Positions 35,346 through 46,723 of a stretch of DNA of 64,000 bases are shown piece after piece. Below the pieces are notes generated by a model. It did not search any database. It saw only the letters and a program-made list of their open reading frames with translations, and was not told the DNA's origin. The position numbers and the translations under genes are program-made. The stretch is from assembly GCF_000515255.1 (NCBI RefSeq), contig NZ_KI911559.1, forward strand, positions 1,153,548-1,217,547. Reading direction: 5' to 3'. Numbering within the stretch: position 1 is the stretch's first letter; the number at the start of each line of letters is the position of its first letter. Origin of the DNA: Rhodovibrio salinarum DSM 9154 (GTDB lineage Bacteria; Pseudomonadota; Alphaproteobacteria; Kiloniellales; Rhodovibrionaceae).

Positions 35346-36373
35346 CCACGCAAACGGATAACACCATGGCCAGTGTCCGCTCCGGAGTGCTCGGCATGAC
35401 ACCGGCGCGGCGCGAGCGCCTGCGCCTGTTCGTCAAGCGCAACCGCATCGAACTCAGCATCACCGGCATCTTCGTGGTGCTGTACGCGATCTTCATCGTC
35501 GGCGCGCCCGGGGTCTATACCAACTTCGATATCTATCGCTCGTTCATGTCGACGCTGCCGTTCATGGGGGTGATGGCGCTGGCGGCCACCTTCGTGATCA
35601 CACTGGGCGAGATCGATTTGTCGTTCCCCTCGGTCATGGGCATGGCCGCCTGGGGGTTTGGGTCCACCTTCGTAGCAACCGGCAGCTACCCGCTGGCGGT
35701 CCTGGTCGCGCTTGCGACCGGCGGCGCCTGCGGCCTGCTCAACGGTGTCATGGTGGCGATCGTCGGGGTGCCGTCGATCGTGGCCACGATCGGCACGATG
35801 TTCTTCTGGCGTGGGTTCGTGAACGTCCTGGCCGAAGGTAAGGGAATCCCCCTGTCGACGCTGTCGGAGTCCTGGATGCACCCGATCTTTGTCGGCCGGA
35901 TCGTGGGCGATATTCCGATGCAGTTCGTCTGGTTCCTGGCGATTGCGGTGATCATGATGATGGTCTACCGCCGCCACGTTTTCGGCAGCCAGGTGCTGTT
36001 CGTCGGCGACAACCAGAACTCCGCGCACATGATGGGCATCAAGGTCGCCCGGGTGAAAATCCTCTGCTTCACCCTGCTCGGGGTCATGGCCGGGCTTGGC
36101 GGTGTGCTGCTGCTGTCGGAGGTGACTTACTTCTGGCCCACCACGGGCGATGGCTACCTGCTGCCGGCGCTGGCCGCCGTGTTTATCGGCGGCACCCCGG
36201 TGTTCGGCGGACGTGGGTCGATGTATGGCACGTTCATCGGTGTCCTGATCATCGGCTCGCTCGAGGCCGGTGTCGTCGCGATGGGAATCCAAGGCTTCTA
36301 CACCCAGGTCATCTACGGCCTGCTGATTACCATCGCGGTGACGATCTATGCCGTGATCATGCGGAGGAACTGA
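35342..36373 (+). CDS. CUT2-type sugar ABC transporter permease
   Basis: 343 residues with about eight to ten helices and the BPD_transp_2 pattern: MGVMALAATFVITLGEIDLSFPSVMGMAAW, NGVMVAIVGVPSIVATIGTMFFWRGF, and LAAVFIGGTPVFGGRGSMYGTFIGVLIIGSLEAGV. A basic cytosolic N-terminus (TPARRERLRLFVKRNR) precedes the first helix. Overlaps the ATPase gene (ATGA) and is followed within 1 nt by the sugar dehydrogenase gene. Confidence 0.92.
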   Translation: MTTQTDNTMASVRSGVLGMTPARRERLRLFVKRNRIELSITGIFVVLYAIFIVGAPGVYTNFDIYRSFMSTLPFMGVMALAATFVITLGEIDLSFPSVMGMAAWGFGSTFVATGSYPLAVLVALATGGACGLLNGVMVAIVGVPSIVATIGTMFFWRGFVNVLAEGKGIPLSTLSESWMHPIFVGRIVGDIPMQFVWFLAIAVIMMMVYRRHVFGSQVLFVGDNQNSAHMMGIKVARVKILCFTLLGVMAGLGGVLLLSEVTYFWPTTGDGYLLPALAAVFIGGTPVFGGRGSMYGTFIGVLIIGSLEAGVVAMGIQGFYTQVIYGLLITIAVTIYAVIMRRN

Positions 36374-36374
36374 G

Positions 36375-37145
36375 ATGGCCAGTAGTGCCGATGCGATCTA
36401 CCCCAGCTTGCAGGGGTGCCCCGTGCTCGTCACCGGCGGCGCCAGCGGTATCGGCGAGGCGATCGTCCGTCGCTTCGCCGGCCAGGGCGCCAAGGTCGGC
36501 TTTCTGGATATCGCGGTCGAGCAAGGCCAAGCCCTGGCGGAAGAACTTAAGCAGGACGGGGGCGAGGTGCATTTCGTCCCGTGCGACCTCACCGACATCG
36601 AGGCGTTGCGCGAGGCCGTCAAACAGGTGGCCGATACGCTCGGCCCGATCCGGGTCCTGGTCAACAATGCCGCGAACGACGACCGGCACGATTGGCGGGA
36701 GGTGACGCCGGAATACTGGGACGCGCGCCAGGCGGTGAATATTCGCCACCAGTTCTTCGCGATCCAGGCGGTTGCGCCCGGCATGATCGATGCCGGTGGC
36801 GGCTCGATCATCAACTTCGGTTCGATCTCCTGGATGCTGGGGCAGGGCGGCATGCCGGGCTACACCACCGCGAAGTCCGCGGTTCATGGCCTGACACGGT
36901 CGTTCGCCCGCGATCTCGGTGGGCACGGCATTCGCGTGAATTCGGTCACGCCGGGATGGGTGATGACGCAGCGCCAACTCGACCTCTGGGTGACCGACGA
37001 GTCGATGCGGGAAATCGAGCAGGGCCAGGTGCTCAAGGGGCATGTGCAACCGGATCACCTTGCCCGCATGGTGCTGTTCCTGGCCTCCGATGAAAGCGCG
37101 ATGTGCTCGGCCCAGAACTACATGGTCGATGCGGGCTGGCTTTAG
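36375..37145 (+). CDS. SDR-family sugar 1-dehydrogenase (XylB-like)
   Basis: 256 residues. Classical SDR: NAD motif TGGASGIGEAIVRRFAGQGA, VNNAANDD, catalytic Ser in GSISW, and YTTAKSAVHG with Tyr and Lys. The opening IYPSLQG, the VNIRHQFFAIQAVAPGM stretch and the C-terminal VLFLASDESAMCSAQNYMVDAGW are very like Caulobacter D-xylose dehydrogenase XylB. It oxidises an aldose to its lactone. Xylose, arabinose or galactose are all possible substrates. Co-transcribed with the ABC genes. Confidence 0.88.
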   Translation: MASSADAIYPSLQGCPVLVTGGASGIGEAIVRRFAGQGAKVGFLDIAVEQGQALAEELKQDGGEVHFVPCDLTDIEALREAVKQVADTLGPIRVLVNNAANDDRHDWREVTPEYWDARQAVNIRHQFFAIQAVAPGMIDAGGGSIINFGSISWMLGQGGMPGYTTAKSAVHGLTRSFARDLGGHGIRVNSVTPGWVMTQRQLDLWVTDESMREIEQGQVLKGHVQPDHLARMVLFLASDESAMCSAQNYMVDAGWL

Positions 37146-37310
37146 CCGCGGGCGGCAGGCATGCCCTCATAATTGACGCATGCAAAGGTTGGTCCGTAGC
37201 ATTGGCGTGTAACCTCTCGCGTGCTGCCGGCGGCTTCGCCAAACGGGGCACGTGGCGTGTCGACAAGAAAAAATGCAACGCACGTTTTTTGTGAGCTGGG
37301 GAGGCTCTTC

Positions 37311-38378
37311 ATGAACGAACGTCTTCGGATGGCGGTCGCGGGTGGACTGCTGGCGCTCTTCGTCGGTGCTTTGACGGTCCTGGCGCCGCAACCGGTCGCG
37401 GCGCAGGACGATCTGACCATCGGTGTCAGCTGGTCGAACTTCCAGGAAGAGCGCTGGAAGCGCGATGAGAATGCGATGAAGCAGGCGATCGAGGCCGCTG
37501 GCGCCACCTATATCTCGACCGACGCGCAGAGCCAGTCGTCCAAGCAGTTGACCGATGTGGAGAACCTGATCGCGCGTGGGGCCGATGCGCTGATTATCCT
37601 GGCCTGGGACTCTGATGCGATCATCCCGGCGGTGCAGTCCGCGCGTAACCAGGGCATCCCGGTGGTCGGCTACGACCGCCTGATCGAACATCCGGAGGCC
37701 TTCTACATCAGCTACGACAACCGCGAGGTTGGCCGTCAGCAGGCGCTGGCGGTTCTCAATGTCCAGCCGACCGGCAATTACGTCTTTATCAAGGGCGCTC
37801 AAACGGATCCGAACGCGGACATTCTGCACAAGGGTCAGATGGATGTGATGGGCGAGCTCATCGAGACGGGCAAGATCAAGGTCGTTGGCGAGCAATACAC
37901 CGACGGCTGGGCCCCCAGCGTTGCCCAGGAGAACATGGAGCAGATCCTGACCCGCACGAATAACGAGGTCGATGCGGTCGTCGCGTCCAACGACGGCACC
38001 GCCGGCGGGGCGATCTCGGCCCTGGCCTCCCAGGGCATGGCGGGGAGCGTCCCGGTCTCGGGGCAGGATGCCGATCATGCGGCCCTGAACCGGATCGCGC
38101 GCGGCACGCAGACGATCAGCGTGTTCAAGGACGCCCGCGAACTGGGCCGACAAGCGGCCGAGGTCGCGATCAAGCTCGCCAAGGGCACGGCGCTTTCGGA
38201 GATTCCGGACACGCGTCAATGGAGCAATGGCCCGCGTGAGGTCGAGATGACCGCGCGTTTGTTGAAGCCGATCCCGGTCACCCGCGCCAACCTGGACATC
38301 GTGCTGCATGCGGACTGGATCGACAAGGAGACGCTGTGCCGCGGCGTTGAGAGCGACGAGGTCGCGGCCTGCAACTAG
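37311..38378 (+). CDS. xylF: D-xylose-type ABC transporter substrate-binding protein
   Basis: 355 residues, signal peptide ([26 protein letters not shown]). It follows the XylF pattern: [101 protein letters not shown] and the late [14 protein letters not shown]. The Arg and Asp residues of the xylose site lie in these blocks. ATG 37311 follows GGGGAGG by 8 nt. First gene of the xylFHG-like set. Confidence 0.92.
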   Translation: MNERLRMAVAGGLLALFVGALTVLAPQPVAAQDDLTIGVSWSNFQEERWKRDENAMKQAIEAAGATYISTDAQSQSSKQLTDVENLIARGADALIILAWDSDAIIPAVQSARNQGIPVVGYDRLIEHPEAFYISYDNREVGRQQALAVLNVQPTGNYVFIKGAQTDPNADILHKGQMDVMGELIETGKIKVVGEQYTDGWAPSVAQENMEQILTRTNNEVDAVVASNDGTAGGAISALASQGMAGSVPVSGQDADHAALNRIARGTQTISVFKDARELGRQAAEVAIKLAKGTALSEIPDTRQWSNGPREVEMTARLLKPIPVTRANLDIVLHADWIDKETLCRGVESDEVAACN

Positions 38379-38445
38379 CGCGCAGTTATGGGTGGGGCAG
38401 TTGGCCTCGCGTTGCTTGCGATGGGGTCTGGGCGCATTTGCCCGC

Positions 38446-38478
38446 GCCGGTGGGATGGGGCGTGATCATCCCACCGGC
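38446..38478 (+). terminator. Hairpin after xylF
   Basis: 12-bp perfect stem GCCGGTGGGATG (38446-38457) / CATCCCACCGGC (38467-38478) with a 9-nt loop, in the 162-bp gap before the permease gene. Probably limits read-through so that binding protein exceeds the membrane parts. Confidence 0.65.
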
Positions 38479-38540
38479 GGACTACCCGCCTTGAGTCCTT
38501 GAGGCCAGTTCCACAGCACGGGAGGCCAGGCTGATTCGCC

Positions 38541-39854
38541 ATGGCAAGTGAAACCGACGTCTCTGAGGGAAGCAGGGTCGGCCGCAGCTCGCGCAAAGGC
38601 CTGCGCAGCCTGATCGCGGAGGCGGAAATCGATACGCGGCTGGTCGGCATGACGGCCGCCCTGTTGATTATCTGGATCGGCTTCGACGTGGTCACCGGCG
38701 GGTTGTTCATCACCCCGCGTAACCTGTTCAACCTGTCGCTTCAGGCCGCGGCCGTCGCGGTGATGGCCACCGGCATGGTGCTGGTGCTCGTCACCCGCAA
38801 TGTCGACCTGTCGGTCGGCTCCTTGCTCGGCGTTCTCGCCATGGTCATGGGGGCCGTGCAGGTCTACGTGCTGCCGGACATCCTCGGCTACGGGCATCCG
38901 TTGATCTGGGTGCTGACCCTGCTGATCGGGATGCTGCTGGGCGGTTTGATCGGCCTGGTGCAGGGGTCTGTGGTCGCGTTCGGCGGCGTCCCGTCGTTCA
39001 TCGTGACGCTGGGAGGTCTGCTGATCTGGCGCGGCGCTGCGTGGTGGGTCACAGAGGGTCAGACCATCGCGCCGCTCGATGACAATTTCAACGTGATCGG
39101 TGGCGGCGTCAGCGGCACGATCGGCCCGATGTGGAGCTGGGTGATTGGCGTGCTGGCCATCGTGCTCGTGATCGCACAGCTCTGGAACGCGCGGCGCCGG
39201 CGTCGGAAGTTCGGCTTCCCGCTCCGTCCGCTTTGGGCGGAGGGGATGATCGCATTGCTGCTGGCCGCGGCGACGGTCGCCGTGGTCGCCACGATGAACG
39301 CGTACCCGCTCCCCGAGCGGATCGCGCAGCAGGTCCTGGAAGCCCGCGGGGTCGAGGTGGCGCAGGGGCAGAGCGTCGAGCTCGGCCACGGCTTGGCGGT
39401 GCCGGTGTTGATCCTCGCCGGCGTGGCGATCGCGATCGCGCTGCTGGCGCGCCGCACCAGGTTCGGCCGCCACGTCTTCGCCATCGGCGGCAACCCGGAT
39501 GCGGCCGAACTGGCCGGCGTGCGCACCCGGCGCACCGTGGTTCTGGTGTTCGCCTTGATGGGCGTGCTCTGCGCGGTCGCCGCGGCGATCACCTCGGCGC
39601 GCTTGCAGGCGGCGTCCAACGATCTGGGCACGCTCGACGAACTGCGCGTGATCGCCGCCGCCGTGATCGGCGGGACCTCGCTTGGAGGCGGTATCGGCTC
39701 GGTGATCGGTGCGGTGTTGGGCGCGGTAGTGATGCAGTCGCTGCAGTCCGGGATGGCGCTGGTCGGGATCGCCGCCAGCCTGCAGAACATCGTCATTGGC
39801 TTGGTGCTGATCCTGGCGGTTTATCTCGACCGCCTGTATCAGCGCCGGAAGTGA
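38541..39854 (+). CDS. xylH: Xylose-type ABC transporter permease
   Basis: 437 residues, long for a CUT2 permease, as usual for XylH because of a central insertion (about residues 205-285) with an extra hydrophilic stretch. Patterns [60 protein letters not shown] and [33 protein letters not shown] are XylH-like. Follows xylF; 11 nt before the ATPase gene. Confidence 0.92.
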   Translation: MASETDVSEGSRVGRSSRKGLRSLIAEAEIDTRLVGMTAALLIIWIGFDVVTGGLFITPRNLFNLSLQAAAVAVMATGMVLVLVTRNVDLSVGSLLGVLAMVMGAVQVYVLPDILGYGHPLIWVLTLLIGMLLGGLIGLVQGSVVAFGGVPSFIVTLGGLLIWRGAAWWVTEGQTIAPLDDNFNVIGGGVSGTIGPMWSWVIGVLAIVLVIAQLWNARRRRRKFGFPLRPLWAEGMIALLLAAATVAVVATMNAYPLPERIAQQVLEARGVEVAQGQSVELGHGLAVPVLILAGVAIAIALLARRTRFGRHVFAIGGNPDAAELAGVRTRRTVVLVFALMGVLCAVAAAITSARLQAASNDLGTLDELRVIAAAVIGGTSLGGGIGSVIGAVLGAVVMQSLQSGMALVGIAASLQNIVIGLVLILAVYLDRLYQRRK

Positions 39855-39865
39855 GGGAGGGCAGC

Positions 39866-40642
39866 ATGTCCGCCAGCCAACCGCTCGTCGAGATGCGGGG
39901 CATGACCAAGTCGTTCGGCGGCGTCGTTGCCGTGGACAACGTCGATCTGTCGCTTCGCCGCGGCGAGGTCGTCGGCCTGCTCGGCCATAACGGCGCGGGC
40001 AAATCGACCTTGATCAAGATGCTTTCCGGCGCGCTCAGGGCCGATTCCGGCGAGATTCGCGTCCAAGGCGCGCCGGTCGTCATGGACAATCCGCGCAAGG
40101 CCAAGGACGCCGGGATCGAGACGATCTATCAGAACCTGGCCCTGGCCGAGAACCTGGACGCGGCCGCGAACCTCTTCCTGGGACGGGAGATCCTGACCCG
40201 GTTCGGCTTCCTGGACGAAGTGGCGATGGAGAACGAGACGCGGAATCTGATGAAGCGGATCAATCCGAACTTCACCAACTTCGTCCAGCCGGTGCACCAA
40301 CTCTCCGGCGGTCAGCGTCAGTCGGTGGCGATCGCCCGGGCGCTGTATTTCGAGGCCAAGATCCTGATCATGGACGAGCCGACGGCCGCGTTGGGACCGC
40401 AGGAGACCGAGCAGGTCTCGGAGTTGATCCGTTCCCTGCAGCGCGAGGGCATCGGCATCTTCTTGATCAGCCACGACATCCACGATGTGTTCGACCTGTC
40501 CGACCGTTTCGCGGTGCTGAAAAACGGGCGCAATGTCGGCACGGTCGACCGCGACCAGGTGACGAAGGACGAGCTGCTCGGGATGGTGATTATGGGCAAT
40601 CAGCCGGCCGCCTTGGCCGGCGCCGCAGCCCCGGCCGGCTGA
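39866..40642 (+). CDS. xylG: Xylose-type ABC transporter ATP-binding protein (half-size)
   Basis: 258 residues, one nucleotide-binding domain: [71 protein letters not shown] and [10 protein letters not shown]. coli XylG has two such domains, so this is the FrcA-like half-size form and presumably works as a homodimer. ATG 39866 with GGGAGGG upstream; longer upstream frame is antisense-like noise within xylH. Confidence 0.9.
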   Translation: MSASQPLVEMRGMTKSFGGVVAVDNVDLSLRRGEVVGLLGHNGAGKSTLIKMLSGALRADSGEIRVQGAPVVMDNPRKAKDAGIETIYQNLALAENLDAAANLFLGREILTRFGFLDEVAMENETRNLMKRINPNFTNFVQPVHQLSGGQRQSVAIARALYFEAKILIMDEPTAALGPQETEQVSELIRSLQREGIGIFLISHDIHDVFDLSDRFAVLKNGRNVGTVDRDQVTKDELLGMVIMGNQPAALAGAAAPAG

Positions 40643-40675
40643 TACGGGCTCCTGGTCGCCAGACGCCCTGCGAAG

Positions 40676-40715
40676 GCAAAATGCCGGAAGGTGTCTCCAC
40701 CTTCCGGCGTTTTGC
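40676..40715. terminator. Bidirectional terminator between xylG and the dehydratase gene
   Basis: Stem GCCGGAAGGTG (40683-40693) / CACCTTCCGGC (40698-40708), loop TCTC, flanked by GCAAAA and TTTTGC, giving a U-run for both strands. Ends 2 nt before the minus-strand dehydratase stop. Confidence 0.85.
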
Positions 40716-40716
40716 T

Positions 40717-42513
40717 TTAGTGGTTGTCGCGCGGGACCTTGCCGTGGGCGACGTTGAGGTACTTGATCGCCGGCTTCAGCACCATGCCCTCGTCGAACTG
40801 CGAGACGAGCCCACGCTGGATTTCCTGCCACGGTGTCTGCGAGGCCGGGTAGGCGAAGCCGCCGGCCTGGTCCAAAGCCTGCTTGCGGCGCTGGAACTCG
40901 GCGTCGTCGATCAGGATGTTCGCCTCGCCGCGACGCAGGTCGATGCGCACGCGGTCGCCGCTCTGCAGGATCGCCAGGCCGCCGCCGACCGCTGCTTCTG
41001 GGGAGGCATTGAGGATCGAGGCGGATCCCGAGGTGCCGGACTGGCGGCCGTCGCCGATGCAGGGCAGCGAGCGGATACCGCGTTTCAACAGCTCCGCCGG
41101 CGGCTGCATGTTCACCACTTCGGCGCCCCCGGGGTAACCAACCGGCCCGGTGCCCCGGATGAACAGGATGCAGTGCTCGTCGACCCCCAGTTCCGGGTCC
41201 TCGATGCGGTCGTGATAATCCTCCGGTCCCTCGAACACGATCGCCCGGCCCTCGAACGCCTCGGGGTCGTCCGGGTTCGACAGGTAGCGTTCGCGGAACT
41301 CGTTGGTGATCACGGACGTCTTCATGATCGCGGAATTGAACAGGTTCCCCTTCAGATTGACGAAGCCGGCCCGCGGGCGCATCGGCTTGTCGAAGGGATA
41401 GATCACGTCCGGGTTCTCTGCGTACCGCGCCTTGCAGTTCTCGCCGACGGTTTGGCCGTTCACGTTGAGCGCGCCTTCATGCAGCTTGCCGGCGCGCAAC
41501 AACTCGCCGATCACCGCCGGGACGCCGCCGGCGCGGTGGTAGTCCTCGCCAAGGTACTCGCCGGCGGGCTGCAGGTTGACCAGCAGCGGAATCTCGTAGC
41601 CAAGCTGCTGCCAGTCATCGTTCGTCAACTCGATGCCAAGGTGACGGGCGACCGCGTTCAGGTGGATCGGCGCGTTGGTAGAGCCGCCGATCGCCGAGTT
41701 CACGACGATCGCGTTCTCGAAGGCCTGGCGGGTCATGATGTCGGACGGCTTCATGTCCTCCCACACCATGTCGACGATCCGCTGGCCGGTCTCGTAAGCG
41801 AACTGGCCGCGCTCGCGGTAGGGGGCCGGGATCGCCGCCCCGCCTGGGAGCTGCATGCCCAGGGCCTCGGTCAGCGAGTTCATCGTGGTCGCTGTGCCCA
41901 TGGTGTTGCAGTAGCCCACCGACGGCGTGGAAGAGGCGACCTTCTCGATGAACTGCTCGAAGTCGAGCTGACCTTCGGCCAGCATCTCGCGCGCTTTCCA
42001 GACGATCGTGCCGGAGCCGGTCCGCTCCCCCTTGTGCCAGCCGTTCAGCATCGGCCCGACCGACAGCGCGATGGCCGGCAGGTTCGCCGTCGCCGCGCCC
42101 ATCAGCAGGGCTGGGGTCGTCTTGTCGCAGCCGGTCGTCAGGACCACGCCGTCCAATGGGTAGCCATGCAGGACCTCGACCAGGCTCAAGTAGGCCAGGT
42201 TGCGGTCCAGCGCCGCGGTCGGCCGCTTGCCGGTTTCCTGGATCGGATGGATCGGGAATTCGAAGCAGATCCCGCCCGCGGCGATGATCCCGTCGCGTAC
42301 GCGCTTGGCCAGCTCGATGTGGTGGCGGTTGCACGGCGACAGGTCGGAGCCGGTTTGCGCGATGCCGATGATCGGTTTGCCGGACTGCAGTTCCTCGCGG
42401 GTGATGCCGTAGTTCAGGTAGCGCTCCAGATAGAGCGCCGTCATCCCGGGGTTGTCGGGATTGTCGAACCACTCCTGCGAACGCAGCGGACGCTTGGGCG
42501 CGGTCTTCATCAT
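40717..42513 (-). CDS. IlvD/Edd-family sugar-acid dehydratase (xylonate dehydratase-like)
   Basis: 598 residues. Iron-sulfur cysteines are in [31 protein letters not shown] and [13 protein letters not shown]. The C-terminal block [30 protein letters not shown] is characteristic. It aligns closely end to end with Caulobacter XylD ([21 protein letters not shown], ending LP..NH). It removes water from an aldonate to give 2-keto-3-deoxyaldonate. Xylonate, arabinonate and galactonate are all used by this family; dgoK and dgoA nearby would suit galactonate. GGAGAG precedes the ATG. Confidence 0.92.
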   Translation of the reverse strand: MMKTAPKRPLRSQEWFDNPDNPGMTALYLERYLNYGITREELQSGKPIIGIAQTGSDLSPCNRHHIELAKRVRDGIIAAGGICFEFPIHPIQETGKRPTAALDRNLAYLSLVEVLHGYPLDGVVLTTGCDKTTPALLMGAATANLPAIALSVGPMLNGWHKGERTGSGTIVWKAREMLAEGQLDFEQFIEKVASSTPSVGYCNTMGTATTMNSLTEALGMQLPGGAAIPAPYRERGQFAYETGQRIVDMVWEDMKPSDIMTRQAFENAIVVNSAIGGSTNAPIHLNAVARHLGIELTNDDWQQLGYEIPLLVNLQPAGEYLGEDYHRAGGVPAVIGELLRAGKLHEGALNVNGQTVGENCKARYAENPDVIYPFDKPMRPRAGFVNLKGNLFNSAIMKTSVITNEFRERYLSNPDDPEAFEGRAIVFEGPEDYHDRIEDPELGVDEHCILFIRGTGPVGYPGGAEVVNMQPPAELLKRGIRSLPCIGDGRQSGTSGSASILNASPEAAVGGGLAILQSGDRVRIDLRRGEANILIDDAEFQRRKQALDQAGGFAYPASQTPWQEIQRGLVSQFDEGMVLKPAIKYLNVAHGKVPRDNH

Positions 42514-42540
42514 CTCTCCAAATTTGTAGTATTTTTAGTC

Positions 42541-42587
42541 TGCCTCCTATTCCGCGCGTCGATTGCCGCCGCGCGGAATAGGAGGCA
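42541..42587 (-). repeat. 18-bp perfect inverted repeat in the leader of the dehydratase gene
   Basis: TGCCTCCTATTCCGCGCG (42541-42558) and its exact complement (42570-42587) with an 11-nt spacer, beginning 28 bp upstream of the dehydratase ATG. Each strand carries an AGGAGG-like element in one arm. It could be an operator, an attenuator or a leader hairpin. No U-run follows. Confidence 0.7.
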
Positions 42588-42865
42588 GGCGGCCCTGATT
42601 TGAGGATAGCGGCAACGGATCAGTTTGGAAAGAAGTCGTACTTTAACGCGCGCGTTCCGGTGCCGATCCGCCGGTGTCGTTCCGCACGATATAATGTCGC
42701 CTTCGGGCTTGGCCAGGGAAAGCCGTGCCGGCAGAAACCTGCCGCCGCGCGCCGATCTACGCGGCGCCGGTCTGTGTGATTAATTAAATTTGGCGGGTGA
42801 CGTCACCGCTTTAGGGCGGACAGGCCCCAAGCTGCACCATACGAGTCATGAGACAGGCGCGTAGA

Positions 42866-42898
42866 CGCCCCGCCGCGACCTTGGGCCGGGGCGGGGCG
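42866..42898 (-). terminator. Terminator of the pyrimidine operon
   Basis: CGCCCCGCC (42866-42874) pairs with GGCGGGGCG (42890-42898), 15-nt loop, 8 nt beyond the hydA stop on the minus strand. Confidence 0.6.
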
Positions 42899-42906
42899 CA
42901 CCGGCG

Positions 42907-44385
<1,479 letters not shown>

Positions 44386-44433
44386 TCAGCGCGCGGGCGG
44401 ATGGCCGCCCGGAATCGGCCGGCAATACCGAAA

Positions 44434-44464
44434 CCGGCCCCGGCGGAATGCCCGCCGGGGCCGG
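44434..44464 (-). terminator. Hairpin between binding-protein gene and hydA
   Basis: 13-bp perfect stem CCGGCCCCGGCGG (44434-44446) / CCGCCGGGGCCGG (44452-44464), 5-nt loop, starting 10 nt after the minus-strand binding-protein stop. Confidence 0.7.
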
Positions 44465-44474
44465 TGCGGTCTGG

Positions 44475-45485
44475 CTACATCTCCTGCATCTTGTCGGTCA
44501 CCTTGTGGGTCCAGGCACCGGTCGGCTCCTTGGTGATGACGGGATCGGAGCCGCCCTGCAGCAGGGTCTTGACCGTGCGTTCATAATCGGCCGGATCCAG
44601 GACGCCCTCGCCGTCGCCGAGCAGCTTGGCGATCTCGCCCATCATGCGGACCTGGTGCTTCTCGGTCTGGGCGCCGGTGGCGTCGTTTTCCAGGACGATC
44701 ATCGCCGCCTCTTCCTGGTGGTCGCGCGCCCAGGTCCAGCCCTTCATGCTGGCGTCGACGAAGCGGGCCATCGTGTCGACGAACGCGGGGTCGTCCAGCC
44801 GATCCTCCATGACGTACAGGCCGTCTTCGAGGGTGGCGACGCCCTGGTCCTCGTACTTGAAGACCACGAGGTCGTCGGGCGACAGGCCGGCGTCGATCAC
44901 CTGCCAGTACTCGTTATAGGTCATGGTGGAGATGCAGGCCGCCTGCTCCTGCAGCAGCGGGTCGACGTTGAAGCCCTGCTTCAGCACCTCGACACCCTCG
45001 TCCGAGCCGTCGGTCGGGATGTCGAGCTGCGACATCCAGGCCAGGAAGGGATACTCGTTGCCGAAGAACCAGACCCCCAGCGTGTGGCCGCGCAGATCCT
45101 GCGGCTCCTTGATACCGGTCTCCTCGCGGCAGGTCAGCATCATGCCCGAGCGCTGGAACGGCTGGGCGATGTTGACCAGCGGCACGCCCTTCTCGCGCGA
45201 AGCCAGCGCCGAGGGCATCCAGTCGATGATCACATCCGCGCCGCCGCCGGCGATCACCTGCGGCGGGGCGATGTCCGGACCGCCCGGCTGGATCGTCACG
45301 TCGAGCCCGGCGTCCTCGTAGAAGCCCTGATCCTGGGCGACGTAGTAGCCCGCGAACTGCGCCTGCGTGACCCACTTCAACTGCAGCGTGACCTCGTCGG
45401 CCGCCTCCGCCTGGCCGACCTGGGCCGCGGTGACGCCCAGGCCGAGCGCCAGGGCGGCAACACCTGCCAAAACCTTCTTCATCAA
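44475..45485 (-). CDS. NMT1/THI5-like ABC substrate-binding protein (pyrimidine operon)
   Basis: 336 residues with signal peptide (MMKKVLAGVAALALGLGVTAAQVGQAEA). The start of the mature protein, VTLQLKWVTQAQFAGYYVAQDQGFYEDAGLDVTIQPGG, is the NMT1/THI5 signature, found in binding proteins for pyrimidine-like ligands. The operon context (dihydropyrimidinase, ureidopropionase) suggests import of a pyrimidine base or hydropyrimidine. Downstream hairpin before hydA. Confidence 0.87.
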   Translation of the reverse strand: MMKKVLAGVAALALGLGVTAAQVGQAEAADEVTLQLKWVTQAQFAGYYVAQDQGFYEDAGLDVTIQPGGPDIAPPQVIAGGGADVIIDWMPSALASREKGVPLVNIAQPFQRSGMMLTCREETGIKEPQDLRGHTLGVWFFGNEYPFLAWMSQLDIPTDGSDEGVEVLKQGFNVDPLLQEQAACISTMTYNEYWQVIDAGLSPDDLVVFKYEDQGVATLEDGLYVMEDRLDDPAFVDTMARFVDASMKGWTWARDHQEEAAMIVLENDATGAQTEKHQVRMMGEIAKLLGDGEGVLDPADYERTVKTLLQGGSDPVITKEPTGAWTHKVTDKMQEM

Positions 45486-45526
45486 GGACCCTTCCCTGTT
45501 CGGTTATGCGTCTTGTTGTTCCGCGC

Positions 45527-46723
45527 CTAACGCCGCTGGCGGTAGGACGGGTGCCAAAAGGTCACGGTCCGCTCGACGAGCGCGACCGCGCCGTAGAACA
45601 CCGAGCCGGCGAGGGCCGCCATCGCGATCTCGGCCCACACCATGTCGACGTTCATGCGCCCCACCTCGGTGGAGATCCGGAACCCCATGCCCACGGTGGG
45701 AGTGCCGAAGAACTCCGCGACGATCGCGCCGATCAGCGCGAGCGTGGAGTTGATCTTCAGCGCGTTGAAGATGAACGGCATCGCCGACGGCAGCCGCAGC
45801 ATCAGGAGCGTCTGCCGATAGCTGGCGGCGTAGGAACGCATCAGTTCGCGCTGCTGCGCGTCCGCCGCGTTCAGGCCGGCGACCGTGTTCACCAGCATCG
45901 GGAAGAAGGTCATGACGACCACGACGGCCGCCTTCGACTGCCAGTCGAAGCCGAACCACATCACCATGATCGGCGCGATGCCGACGATCGGCAGCGCGCT
46001 CACCAGGTTGCCGAGCGGTAGCAGCCCGCGCTTCAGGAACGGCACCCGGTCGACCAGCACGGCCACCACCAGCCCAGCGGTGCAGCCCATCACGTAGCCG
46101 CTCAGCACCGCGCGCAGGAAGGTCTGCTTGAAGTCGGCGGCCAGGGTGCCGGTGGAATTGGCGATCCGGTCCCCGATCAGGCTGGGCGCGGGCAGCAGCA
46201 CCTGTGGCACGCCGAAGCCGAGCGCCAGCACTTCCCACAGGAACAGCAGCGTGAGACCGAACACCGCCGGCACCACCGTATCGACCGCCCGCTGGATGCG
46301 TTGGTCGCGGACGCTGAACGCCGCGATGCCGTCGACCGCCCGCCAGGCGATCAGCCAGGTCACCAGAACGAACAGCCAGAAGCCGCGCGTTGCTTGCGCG
46401 CCGACATCGTGGACAAGCCCGAGCGCGCTTACCATCGCCCACGCCGAAGCGGCCAGCAGCACGAAGCCGTAAGCAGCCGGACCCAGGCCACGCACCACGC
46501 CGGTCTGCCGCGCCAGGCCCAGCCCCGCGCCCGCCAGCAGGGCCAGAAGCGCAACCAGCGCGCCCGGCCGGTCCAGCCAGCCCACCGCCGCCGTCTCCTC
46601 GCGCGCCAGGGCGAGCGGGAAGGCGAGGGCGAGCACGCCCAAGAGCAGGGCGGCCGTGCACCAAGGGTCTGGACGGCCGAGCGCGTTGGGTCGGGGCACG
46701 CTCGTGTCGATCTGCACGCTCAT
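45527..46723 (-). CDS. ABC transporter permease with N-terminal extension
   Basis: 398 residues. The C-terminal about 260 residues are an SsuC/TauC-type permease (EAA-like loop RSYAASYRQTLLMLRLPSAMPFIFNALKI). The first about 140 residues are an extra, mostly hydrophobic part with about four helices (AALLLGVLALAFPLALA; ALVALLALLAGAGLGLA; AYGFVLLAASAWAMVSALGLV; GFWLFVLVTWLIAWRAV). ATG 46723 overlaps the upstream permease stop (ATGA). The very long frame upstream of this start is antisense-like read-through over the neighbouring permease and is not used. Confidence 0.87.
   Translation of the reverse strand: MSVQIDTSVPRPNALGRPDPWCTAALLLGVLALAFPLALAREETAAVGWLDRPGALVALLALLAGAGLGLARQTGVVRGLGPAAYGFVLLAASAWAMVSALGLVHDVGAQATRGFWLFVLVTWLIAWRAVDGIAAFSVRDQRIQRAVDTVVPAVFGLTLLFLWEVLALGFGVPQVLLPAPSLIGDRIANSTGTLAADFKQTFLRAVLSGYVMGCTAGLVVAVLVDRVPFLKRGLLPLGNLVSALPIVGIAPIMVMWFGFDWQSKAAVVVVMTFFPMLVNTVAGLNAADAQQRELMRSYAASYRQTLLMLRLPSAMPFIFNALKINSTLALIGAIVAEFFGTPTVGMGFRISTEVGRMNVDMVWAEIAMAALAGSVFYGAVALVERTVTFWHPSYRQRR

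Larger units (their letters stand above)
42514..42906. promoter_or_regulatory. Intergenic region dehydratase promoter / hydA 3' end
   Basis: 393 bp, no believable gene. Contains the 18-bp inverted repeat, a TTGTAGTA element (42524-42531) like the left part of DgoR operators, a perfect GGTGACGTCACC palindrome (42796-42807) next to an AT-rich TTAATTAAATTT, and the hydA-side hairpin. Confidence 0.45.

Noticed and set aside
42690-42695. Perfect TATAAT on the plus strand as a promoter
   Set aside because: No TTGACA-like element at 17 bp, and no plus-strand gene follows within the gap, so chance is more likely in this AT-richer stretch.
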